From the NCBI GenBank assembly GCA_018816625.1, contig JAHIVR010000124.1, forward strand, positions 1-5,665: 5,665 nucleotides of DNA, written 5' to 3'. A model generated the notes under the pieces. It saw nothing but the letters and a program-made list of their open reading frames with translations, searched no databases and was not told the DNA's origin. Position 1 is the first letter of the stretch; every line of letters begins with the position of its first letter. The position numbers and the translations under genes were made by a program. This stretch comes from Nanobdellota archaeon (GTDB lineage: Archaea > Nanobdellota > Nanobdellia > Pacearchaeales > GW2011-AR1). This document shows positions 1 to 4,658 of this stretch, piece after piece.

Positions 1-1447
1 CAAGAAAAAATATTATTTTTATGATACGAAAGAAAAAAGTTTTAGTAGGGAGATAGAGGGGCATGAAAAAATGGGAACGAGATATTGTTTCCAGAATTTA
101 GATATAAATCATTTTTTTAATCTTGCTGTTGGAAGACTTGGATTGTTGAAAGAAGATCTTCCGGTTCTTATTAAGGGGGTTAGGGGGGTTTCTTCAGAAG
201 ATAAGGATGTTGAAAATCTTGCTAAAGGGATTTTGAGAGCTAAATATAATTTACAGGTAAACAAAGATGGAACTATAAGATTTGATGTTACAGAGCTGCC
301 TCTGATTTCTTTTAAGCCTAAAGAGATAGGAGTTGGAGTTGAAAAACTTAAAGAGCTAGGATATGATGTTGATTTTGAAGGAAAACCTCTAGAGAATGAG
401 GAGCAGATTTTAGAGTTAAAACCGCATGATGTTTTACTTCCGGGTTCAAAAGAATCTCCTGATGAAAGAGCAGATGATGTTTTTGTAAGAATATCTCAGT
501 TTGTTGACGAAGAACTAGAAAGATTTTACCATCTTCCTAAGATCCATAATGCAAGAAAAAGAGAGGACCTTATAGGACAGCTTGGGGTTTGTATGGCCCC
601 CCATAATTGCGCGGGAGTTATTTGTAGGTTTATAGGTTTTGCTAATGCTTTAGGGGGTTTTGCTAGTCCGTATATGCATGCGGCAATAAGGAGGGACTGT
701 GATGGGGATGAGATGGCCATGATGCTTTTATCAGATGTCCTTATTAATTTTTCTAAGAAGTTCCTTCCAAGCCATAGAGGAGGAACTCAAGATGCCCCTT
801 TGGTTTTGAATGCAAAAATAGATGCAGGAGAAGTTGATGATCAGATACTCGATTTTGAGTATGTTAGAGAGTATCCTTTGGAGCTTTATGAAGCCGCTAC
901 AAGGAAAGAACACTCTTCAAAAGTTAAAGTAAATATGGTGAGGAATCTCTTGAAAGAAGGAAAAGATCCTTTTGTGGGGATGGGGTTCACTCACGACACT
1001 GGTGATTTTAACAAAGGGGTGGAGTGTTCGAGTTATAAAACTCTTCCAACAATGCAGGACAAAGTTAGGCGCCAGATGGAGTTGGTTGAGAGACTCAGAT
1101 CTGCAGATACCTCAGATACTGCTAGGTTGATTATAGAGAGACATTTTATAAGAGATATGAAAGGAAATCTTAGAAATTTTTCAATACAAGATTTTAGGTG
1201 TGTTGGATGTAATGAGATAATGAGGCGTCCTCCTTTGACAGGAGTTTGTCCTGTATGTAAAGGAAAAATAATTTTTACTGTTCATGAAGGGGGAATTAAA
1301 AAGTATTTGGAACCTGCTCTAGATTTGGCCAAGAAATATGACCTTTCTCCTTATGTTAAACAGAACCTTGAAATAATAAAAAGAATAATTGATAGTATTT
1401 TTGGAAAAGAGTTGGAGAAGCAAGAAAGCATTGAGAAGTGGTTCTGA
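1..1447 (+). CDS. polC: DNA polymerase D large subunit DP2, C-terminal part (5' end outside window)
   Basis: This is the catalytic subunit of the archaeal replicative polymerase PolD, which works with the DP1 exonuclease subunit and PCNA. The frame is open to the left edge (first full codon at 2), so the Met at 71 is internal. About 481 residues of a usual 1100-1200 are visible. Long stretches match Pyrococcus DP2 as I remember it: G-I-L-R-A-K, D-G-T-I-R, D-F-E-G-x-P-L, the block around A-P-H-x-x-A-G, R-G-G-x-x-D-A-P-L-V-L and F-T-H-D-T. The catalytic motif lies at 695-709 and reads D-C-D-G-D; the two metal-binding aspartates are at 701-703 and 707-709. Pyrococcus has Asn at the first position. 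A zinc module C-x2-C-x12-C-x2-C has its cysteines at 1199, 1208, 1247 and 1256. The last eight residues, Q-E-S-I-E-K-W-F (1421-1444), form a PIP box. No intein interrupts the visible part. Confidence 0.97.
   Translation, partial: KKKYYFYDTKEKSFSREIEGHEKMGTRYCFQNLDINHFFNLAVGRLGLLKEDLPVLIKGVRGVSSEDKDVENLAKGILRAKYNLQVNKDGTIRFDVTELPLISFKPKEIGVGVEKLKELGYDVDFEGKPLENEEQILELKPHDVLLPGSKESPDERADDVFVRISQFVDEELERFYHLPKIHNARKREDLIGQLGVCMAPHNCAGVICRFIGFANALGGFASPYMHAAIRRDCDGDEMAMMLLSDVLINFSKKFLPSHRGGTQDAPLVLNAKIDAGEVDDQILDFEYVREYPLELYEAATRKEHSSKVKVNMVRNLLKEGKDPFVGMGFTHDTGDFNKGVECSSYKTLPTMQDKVRRQMELVERLRSADTSDTARLIIERHFIRDMKGNLRNFSIQDFRCVGCNEIMRRPPLTGVCPVCKGKIIFTVHEGGIKKYLEPALDLAKKYDLSPYVKQNLEIIKRIIDSIFGKELEKQESIEKWF
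695..709 (+). other. PolD catalytic motif D-C-D-G-D
   Basis: These codons encode the double-psi beta-barrel active-site motif shared by PolD and multisubunit RNA polymerases. The aspartates at 701-703 and 707-709 correspond to the two metal ligands of Pyrococcus DP2. The first residue is Asp (gac, 695-697), whereas the Pyrococcus motif as I recall it begins with Asn. The residues after it are E-M where Pyrococcus has E-D. Confidence 0.85.
1421..1444 (+). other. C-terminal PIP box of DP2 (PCNA-binding peptide)
   Basis: The extreme C-terminus reads Q-E-S-I-E-K-W-F. This fits the PCNA-interacting consensus Q-x-x-(I/L/M)-x-x-(aromatic)-(aromatic) at every position and ends directly at the stop codon. 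A C-terminal PIP motif on DP2 is established for Pyrococcus PolD. That it works the same way here is inferred. Confidence 0.8.
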
Positions 1448-1473
1448 GGTATATTTTGAAGGATATATTTATT

Positions 1474-1481
1474 TTTAAATA
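1474..1481 (+). promoter_or_regulatory. TATA box of the 125-aa gene
   Basis: TTTAAATA starts exactly 27 nt before the ATG at 1501, so the expected transcription start falls at or within a few bases of the start codon, giving a leaderless mRNA. The box lies only 27 nt after the DP2 stop, in a T-rich stretch that may also help end DP2 transcription. Confidence 0.65.
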
Positions 1482-1500
1482 AGAGTTGTTTTTGTTTATT

Positions 1501-1878
1501 ATGGGGGTTGGAATTACAGGTCATTTTTCAGACAGAATTTTGGTTAAAGAGCTTACTAGATGTACTGTGGAAGTGGGAGATAAGAAATACAGAATAATAA
1601 TTTCTCCAAGGAGAGAAGGTTCTTTTTTTGATAGTTTTCCAGGAACTGTTTTGGTTTCAGAAACAAGAGAACTTAGAAGAAAGTTTGGTTATGATGGGAT
1701 ATGTGTTTATTCTAGGTGGGATTCTGAACATTGGTGTGGGCTTTCGGGGTGGGCAGGAGATCCTTGCCCTGCTTGTGATGCAAGAGATGAAACATTGGAA
1801 GTGATGGGACAAATTCTTCCTGAATTGAGAAAAAAAGGTTATTTGAAAAAAAGAAGAACTGAGTACGTAAGAACATAG
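1501..1878 (+). CDS. Unknown 125-aa protein with a C-terminal His/Cys cluster
   Basis: I do not recognise this family. The ATG at 1501 is preferred over a TTG at 1486 because the TATA box sits 27 nt upstream of the ATG, and TTG would lie too close to it. The N-terminal half (residues about 12-60) looks like beta strands with basic turns, including the string I-I-I-S-P-R-R-E-G. A short cluster follows: H77-W-C79, then C89-P-A-C92, in a Trp/Gly-rich segment (residues 73-92) that could bind a metal. Two other cysteines are at 21 and 68. The last 20 residues are strongly basic (K-K-x-x-Y-L-K-K-R-R), which could contact nucleic acid. There is no signal peptide or membrane segment, so it is probably cytoplasmic. 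It has its own promoter and need not share a role with DP2. Confidence 0.72.
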   Translation: MGVGITGHFSDRILVKELTRCTVEVGDKKYRIIISPRREGSFFDSFPGTVLVSETRELRRKFGYDGICVYSRWDSEHWCGLSGWAGDPCPACDARDETLEVMGQILPELRKKGYLKKRRTEYVRT

Positions 1879-1913
1879 TAATGTTTAATTTGAAAAAAAT
1901 GAGTTTTTTTTAT

Positions 1914-1927
1914 CACCATAGAATTTA
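1914..1927 (+). repeat. Direct repeat copy 1 (14 nt)
   Basis: CACCATAGAATTTA occurs here and again, perfectly, at 2027-2040, starting 113 nt further on. In both copies A+T-rich TATA-like sequence follows or overlaps the end of the repeat, so it may be part of a promoter or operator. No third copy was seen by eye. Confidence 0.6.
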
Positions 1928-2026
1928 GAAATTAATCTTGGGTTTTAGTTCTGTTAAATTAAAAAAAGAGAAAAAATGAGCGGTAACTGTGGTCAGCCTA
2001 GAGAAATGGTTCTGATGTCTTTTCAC

Positions 2027-2040
2027 CACCATAGAATTTA
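2027..2040 (+). repeat. Direct repeat copy 2 (14 nt)
   Basis: This is a perfect second copy of CACCATAGAATTTA. It overlaps the presumed TATA box of the amidotransferase-like gene, which makes a regulatory role more likely for this copy than for the first. Confidence 0.6.
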
Positions 2041-2044
2041 AAAG
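2037..2044 (+). promoter_or_regulatory. Possible TATA box of the PurF-like gene
   Basis: TTTAAAAG lies 35 nt before the ATG at 2072, which would give a 5' leader of only about eight bases. It overlaps the end of direct repeat copy 2. It fits the consensus less well than the boxes at 1474 and 2502. Confidence 0.4.
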
Positions 2045-2071
2045 CTTTTTTTTGGTTATTTTTTTATTAAA

Positions 2072-2365
2072 ATGAGTGGTGTTTTTGGTGTTTATTCTAT
2101 GAATGGTGAAAATGTAGCTAGTGAACTTTTAATGGGGGCTGTTTCACTACAGCATAAAGGGGAGGAGGGATGTGGAATTAGTTTTCCTAAAGGCGATGGG
2201 TTTTATACTCCTAAAAGCAAACAGCTTGCATATTATTTTTTTAGAGATAGGTTTGATGGATTGAAGAAATTAAAAGAGATGGCTCCGAGTGTTGCTATTG
2301 GGCATACTCTTTATGAGAATACAATGGGATTGCAACCTGTTGAGCAATGGGGGGAAAACATATGA
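2072..2365 (+). CDS. Degenerate PurF-like glutamine amidotransferase domain, N-terminal part
   Basis: The 97 residues match the start of a class II (Ntn-hydrolase) glutaminase domain as in amidophosphoribosyltransferase. M-S-G-V-F-G-V replaces M-C-G-(I/V)-x-G, L-Q-H-K-G replaces L-Q-H-R-G, and I-G-H-T-L-Y-E-N replaces I-G-H-T-R-Y-S-T, followed by Q-P. The nucleophile Cys is Ser (residue 2), and the glutamine-binding Arg is Leu. Full PurF is about 450-500 aa. The frame closes at TGA 2363-2365, and the rest of the similarity continues in the -1 frame from 2362. The switch follows a run of six G (2349-2354); one extra G would join the two parts. It may be a pseudogene, a sequencing slip, a programmed frameshift or two coupled genes. 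Catalytic activity looks impossible. The domain assignment is fairly secure; its state is not. Confidence 0.68.
   Translation: MSGVFGVYSMNGENVASELLMGAVSLQHKGEEGCGISFPKGDGFYTPKSKQLAYYFFRDRFDGLKKLKEMAPSVAIGHTLYENTMGLQPVEQWGENI
2349..2364 (+). other. Frame junction in the PurF-like gene (G6 A4 run)
   Basis: Six G (2349-2354) and four A (2355-2358) come just before the zero-frame TGA. The next part of the domain is in the -1 frame. A seventh G would give W-G-G-K-H-M-M-S and restore one 141-residue frame, with spacing between Q-P and I-A-x-D-G close to that in Bacillus PurF. A classical X-XXY-YYZ slippery heptamer is not present in the reading phase. Confidence 0.55.
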
Positions 2366-2493
2366 TGTCTATTGCGATGGATGGAATTTTATTAGGTTTT
2401 GGAGGAAAAAATGATTTTGTTATTAGGACATTGTTTTCAAGATATCTTGATCGGACAAATGATTATTATGTTGCCATAGAAAGGTGGTTTTGA
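2362..2493 (+). CDS. Continuation of the PurF-like domain in the -1 frame (43 aa)
   Basis: This frame opens with ATG at 2362, overlapping the previous stop by four bases (ATGA). That arrangement is usual for coupled genes but also what a frameshift would leave. I-A-M-D-G-I-L lines up with the I-A-x-x-H-N-G-N-L block of PurF-type domains, with the oxyanion Asn changed to Asp. The segment from F-G-G-K-N-D-F-V-I-R to the end resembles the helix region around S-D-S-E-V-I. A domain remnant read in another frame therefore explains it better than an independent gene. It ends at residue 43 with Y-V-A-I-E-R-W-F, close to the PIP-box ending of DP2 but with Tyr in place of Gln. The rest of the family, including the whole PRTase half, is missing; only 35 nt follow before the next gene. 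Confidence 0.5.
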   Translation: MMSIAMDGILLGFGGKNDFVIRTLFSRYLDRTNDYYVAIERWF

Positions 2494-2501
2494 AAAAGTT
2501 T

Positions 2502-2509
2502 TTTAAATA
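2502..2509 (+). promoter_or_regulatory. TATA box of the membrane protein gene
   Basis: TTTAAATA starts exactly 27 nt before the ATG at 2529, the same sequence and spacing as at 1474. The GGAG at 2523-2526 ends only two bases before the start codon, too close for a normal Shine-Dalgarno site, so leaderless initiation is the better reading. Confidence 0.7.
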
Positions 2510-2528
2510 ATGAATTCTTAAAGGAGTA

Positions 2529-3356
2529 ATGGGGTGGATAAGAACTGCAAGTATTTTTGGGTTTATTCTTTCTGCTATTGCTTTAATATATTTCTTTTAT
2601 TCTTTCATATCTGGTTTGAGTTCCGATCCTTTTGCAGATGTTTTAAATAACTCTCAATCCGAAGGAGATAGTTTGATTTTTCCAATTATTATGGGACTTA
2701 TTTTATTTGGAGCATTTTTCTTTTTTATGTTTGGATTTGTAAAAACAGGAGAGAAAACAAACCATAATATGCTTAGACGTTCTTCCTGGATGGTTTATCT
2801 TTCTGCTGCTTTTATATTGATTTTGGTTTTGGTACTATCTGTTAAATCTGTTACAAATGACTATGCGGCTTCTGTAGGAGAGTTGAATGACCAAATAGAT
2901 TTTAGTGATTTTAATTTTGATAGTTCTGATTTTGGAGCTGGAGATTTTACAGGAAATGCTGTAGGAGATATAACCGGAGAGTTTTTTAGTTCTGATATGA
3001 CTTTCTTACTTATTCTTTTTATATTAGGCATGCTTACTTTTTTAGTTGGAATTCATCTTTTTTACGTTTCTATAGCCGAACACAGAGATAAAATAAAATT
3101 TGCAAGACCTTCTGCCATATTCGGGTTGTTTACTCTTAATATCATTTTCTTGGTTGCTGCGATGAGCATATTCTTACTACTTCTTTTACTTACCTCTGGT
3201 AGCTTCTGGGTTGTTTTTTTAACACATATTTCATATATGTTAGGCATTTTAACCCTAGTTTTTATGAGTTTCTTTTTGAAAGATTCTAGCGAAAAGTTTG
3301 AGGATGGGAGGGCTTCTCCACCGGTTCCCATGAGGAAAATGTCTTATAGAAACTAG
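2529..3356 (+). CDS. Six-TM membrane protein with acidic external loop, function unknown
   Basis: The 275 residues hold six hydrophobic segments at about 7-28, 48-71, 87-105, 157-181, 195-221 and 225-250. The loops at 72-86 and 182-194 and the C-terminal tail carry Lys/Arg, so the positive-inside rule puts both ends in the cytoplasm. The loops at 29-47 and 106-156 would face outside. The longer one is acidic and Gly/Ser-rich, with D-F pairs at 124-125, 127-128, 134-135 and 139-140, followed by T-G-N-A-V-G-D-I-T-G. I have an unverified memory of G-N-A-V strings in exported proteins of DPANN archaea. No transporter or enzyme signature is visible. The 25-residue tail ends S-P-P-V-P-M-R-K and could bind a partner. 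The start is set by the TATA box 27 nt upstream. Reality of the gene is near certain; its function is open. Confidence 0.87.
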   Translation: MGWIRTASIFGFILSAIALIYFFYSFISGLSSDPFADVLNNSQSEGDSLIFPIIMGLILFGAFFFFMFGFVKTGEKTNHNMLRRSSWMVYLSAAFILILVLVLSVKSVTNDYAASVGELNDQIDFSDFNFDSSDFGAGDFTGNAVGDITGEFFSSDMTFLLILFILGMLTFLVGIHLFYVSIAEHRDKIKFARPSAIFGLFTLNIIFLVAAMSIFLLLLLLTSGSFWVVFLTHISYMLGILTLVFMSFFLKDSSEKFEDGRASPPVPMRKMSYRN

Positions 3357-3375
3357 TTTTTATACAATAATTTAA

Positions 3376-3383
3376 TTTAAAAA
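3376..3383 (+). promoter_or_regulatory. TATA box of the DNA glycosylase gene
   Basis: TTTAAAAA starts 29 nt before the ATG at 3405, again placing the transcription start at or very near the start codon. The AGGGG at 3395-3399 is a poor ribosome-binding match. Confidence 0.55.
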
Positions 3384-3404
3384 AGAGTCTTTCTAGGGGT
3401 CTTT

Positions 3405-3977
3405 ATGATAAATCCAACTAGAATTACTAATTATGGTTTGGACGTTCCTGAGTTAGAAGAAAACATTCTTTTTTGGGTGCTTGCCGCTGGAAAAGATTCC
3501 AAAATTATTGCAAGAGGGCTTAATAATCTTCTTGAAGAAGTTGGAAGGGATGTAAGTCCTTTTGAAGCCTTAAGAAGGTATCAAGGGGATTTGTCTGGAT
3601 TAATAAAAAGAAATGGGATAGGGTGTTATACTCAAAAAGCCAAGACTGTTTCAGGGTTGATTTTTTCTGGTATTGATTTAAAAAATTGTGGGGTAGAAGA
3701 CCTTGAAAGAATATGGGGGGTGGGAAGAAAGACCTCAAGGTGTTATGTCATGCATACAAGAAGAGAGGCAAGGGTTGCCGGGTTGGATGTGCATATCCTT
3801 AAATTTTTAAAAGAAATGGGGGTTAATACCCCCTCTAGGACTCCTGGAAGTGCAAAAGAGTATTCAAGGCTCGAGGAGGTTTTTTTGCATTTTGTTCCAA
3901 AAGGCATGAGTGTAGCAGAATTTGATCTCTTTATATGGAATATTTATAGTAGAAATGGAGATCCGTCTAGTTCTTAA
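3405..3977 (+). CDS. HhH-GPD DNA glycosylase (base-excision repair, possibly AGOG-like)
   Basis: This 190-aa protein removes damaged bases from DNA, judging by its helix-hairpin-helix glycosylase core. The hairpin is L-E-R-I-W-G-V-G-R-K-T (residues 100-110), followed by G-L-D-V-H-I-L (126-132). K109 and D128 correspond to the catalytic Lys and Asp of endonuclease III and Ogg-type enzymes (GVGRKT ... VDTH), so a combined glycosylase/AP-lyase is expected. There is no four-cysteine iron-sulphur cluster, and the protein is shorter than EndoIII (about 210) and AGOG (about 240). The N-terminus M-I-N-P-T-(R/K)-I-T-N resembles DPANN proteins I remember being named HhH-GPD or thermostable 8-oxoguanine glycosylase. 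The fold is secure; 8-oxoguanine as substrate is inferred. The gene has its own promoter and is convergent with the minus-strand gene at 4044. Confidence 0.9.
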   Translation: MINPTRITNYGLDVPELEENILFWVLAAGKDSKIIARGLNNLLEEVGRDVSPFEALRRYQGDLSGLIKRNGIGCYTQKAKTVSGLIFSGIDLKNCGVEDLERIWGVGRKTSRCYVMHTRREARVAGLDVHILKFLKEMGVNTPSRTPGSAKEYSRLEEVFLHFVPKGMSVAEFDLFIWNIYSRNGDPSSS

Positions 3978-3989
3978 AAAAGCAAAGTA

Positions 3990-4008
3990 CGGGAAACCTT
4001 GTTTCCCG
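3990..4008. terminator. Hairpin between convergent genes
   Basis: CGGGAAAC (3990-3997) and GTTTCCCG (4001-4008) form a perfect 8-bp stem with a 3-nt loop, the strongest hairpin in the window by eye. On the minus strand it is followed after eight bases by six T (3976-3981 complement), and on the plus strand by AT-rich DNA. It most likely helps end transcription from both sides. Confidence 0.6.
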
Positions 4009-4023
4009 AGATTTAATTAAAAT

Positions 4024-4039
4024 AAAAAAATTTATTTTT
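4024..4039. terminator. Bidirectional poly-T termination tracts
   Basis: Seven A at 4024-4030 read as seven T on the minus strand, starting 14 nt after the stop codon of the 152-aa gene. TTTATTTTT at 4031-4039 serves the plus strand. Runs of U on the non-template strand are the usual archaeal termination signal. Confidence 0.55.
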
Positions 4040-4043
4040 GGAT

Positions 4044-4502
4044 TTACTCAGATTGAGTCATTACTTCAAGAGTACCTTCTTTAACTGTGTCAGCATCTAC
4101 TTCTTCTGCTGAAACATCTCTAACGAATTTCTTACCATTTGTTGAAGTTATTGTTTTGTAGTGAGCTCTATCAGCTGCGTACTGTCTAACAGCATCAGCA
4201 ATAGCTCTAACGACTTTTCCGTTTCTTCCACCATTTTTTATAGCAGTTGTTGCAGCTTCGTAACCCATTTTAACAGCTTCTGTTAAACTAACTCCTATAG
4301 TTCTTGGAGCTGACCCGGCTCTTTCACCGTGTTTGTGAATACTTATGCTGTCAGTTCCTGAAGTGTGCCCTTCACCAACAACAGTATATGCAAATTGCCC
4401 ATCTACATCAAGGGATGGAGCGTCAGTAGCATATACAGTTGTAAGTTGGTAAACTCTTCGAGTAACTCTACCTGGTGTTTGTTTTATTTCTAATCCAGCC
4501 AT
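4044..4502 (-). CDS. Unknown 152-aa soluble protein, probably well expressed
   Basis: I do not recognise it. It has no Cys or Trp, no signal peptide and no membrane segment. Residues 1-60 are rich in Thr, Val, Gly and Asp and look like beta structure (Y-Q-L-T-T-V-Y-A-T, then G-Q-F-A-Y-T-V-V-G-E-G). Residues 73-115 are Ala-rich and look helical, with a basic Gly-Asn turn (I-K-N-G-G-R-N-G-K-V-V-R) between two helices. The tail from about 131 is acidic. ATG 4502 is the only reasonable start; the next Met is residue 79, inside the helical part. The strong BRE/TATA at 4604-4611 and the structured leader suggest an abundant, regulated protein. Roles such as a structural, nucleoid or virus-derived protein are possible but nothing in the sequence decides among them. 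The gene itself is convincing because its composition is protein-like throughout. Confidence 0.85.
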   Translation of the reverse strand: MAGLEIKQTPGRVTRRVYQLTTVYATDAPSLDVDGQFAYTVVGEGHTSGTDSISIHKHGERAGSAPRTIGVSLTEAVKMGYEAATTAIKNGGRNGKVVRAIADAVRQYAADRAHYKTITSTNGKKFVRDVSAEEVDADTVKEGTLEVMTQSE

Positions 4503-4584
4503 TTTATTTTTATTTAAAACTCCCTTACATCAATATGTAGTGTTTGTCACTCCTAAGGTGTGATAACTTATCTATGTAAGTTGT
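4503..4584 (-). promoter_or_regulatory. Predicted 82-nt 5' leader with nested inverted repeats
   Basis: If transcription starts 27 nt after the first base of the TATA box at 4611-4604, the mRNA begins near 4584 and has a leader of about 82 nt. Within it, CTTACAT (4580-4574) pairs with ATGTAAG (4530-4524). Inside that stem, the 11-nt arms 4566-4556 and 4554-4544 form an imperfect 23-bp palindrome centred on 4555, with nine of 11 positions complementary. A competing hairpin, TACAT-attg-ATGTA (4539-4526), uses the same 3' arm. The leader ends with an AT-only, probably unstructured linker before the ATG. It could be a DNA operator, a cis-acting RNA switch or an mRNA-stabilising stem-loop. Confidence 0.5.
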
Positions 4585-4603
4585 AATTACTGCGAAATGG
4601 TAC

Positions 4604-4611
4604 TATTTAAA
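4604..4611 (-). promoter_or_regulatory. Strong BRE/TATA promoter for the 152-aa gene
   Basis: Read on the minus strand, CGAAACC followed by TTTAAATA is a purine-rich BRE-like element and a consensus TATA box. No other start codon for a recognisable gene lies between it and 4502. A second TTTAAATA at 4518-4511 is only 16 nt from the ATG, too close to produce a transcript containing it. Confidence 0.65.
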
Positions 4612-4658
4612 GGTTTCGATTTTTGTTAGAATTTAATATTTAAATTAGTATATACTTT

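Larger units (their letters stand above)
1879..2071. other. 193-nt intergenic region with repeats and two tiny ORFs
   Basis: No recognised gene is present. The region holds a 14-nt direct repeat (1914-1927 and 2027-2040), poly-T and poly-A runs, and two very short reading frames. One at 1881-1928 has 15 codons and ends S-F-F-Y-H-H-R-I. The other at 1976-2041 has 21 codons and ends S-F-H-H-H-R-I. Both stop inside or just after a repeat copy. The stretch 1976-2035 was examined as a tRNA or C/D-box RNA and fits neither. Confidence 0.5.

Noticed and set aside
526..913. Two minus-strand reading frames of 64 and 60 codons inside the DP2 gene
   Set aside because: They lie opposite conserved DP2 sequence including the catalytic motif, have no promoter, and read as reverse complements of DP2 codons.
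1486..1500. Upstream TTG start for the 125-aa protein
   Set aside because: It would leave only 12 nt between the start of the TATA box and the start codon, so a transcript from that promoter could not contain it.
1976..2035. tRNA-like or C/D-box RNA-like bases (GGTTCTGATGTC, CTGA)
   Set aside because: No cloverleaf arms can be paired, and there is no C box / D box pair with proper spacing.
2349..2358. Classical -1 programmed frameshift slippery heptamer
   Set aside because: In the reading phase the codons are TGG GGG GAA AAC, which do not fit X-XXY-YYZ; only an atypical slip on the G run remains possible.
3062..3331. Minus-strand 89-codon frame within the membrane protein gene
   Set aside because: It is opposite clear TM segments and a charged tail, and has no recognisable protein features or promoter.
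3520..3738. Minus-strand 72-codon frame within the glycosylase gene
   Set aside because: It overlaps the conserved HhH motif on the other strand and has no supporting signals.
4631..4645. ATTTAA-tat-TTAAAT inverted repeat downstream of the TctA-like gene as a terminator
   Set aside because: The stem is only A-T pairs and no T run follows on the minus strand; AT-rich DNA gives such palindromes by chance.
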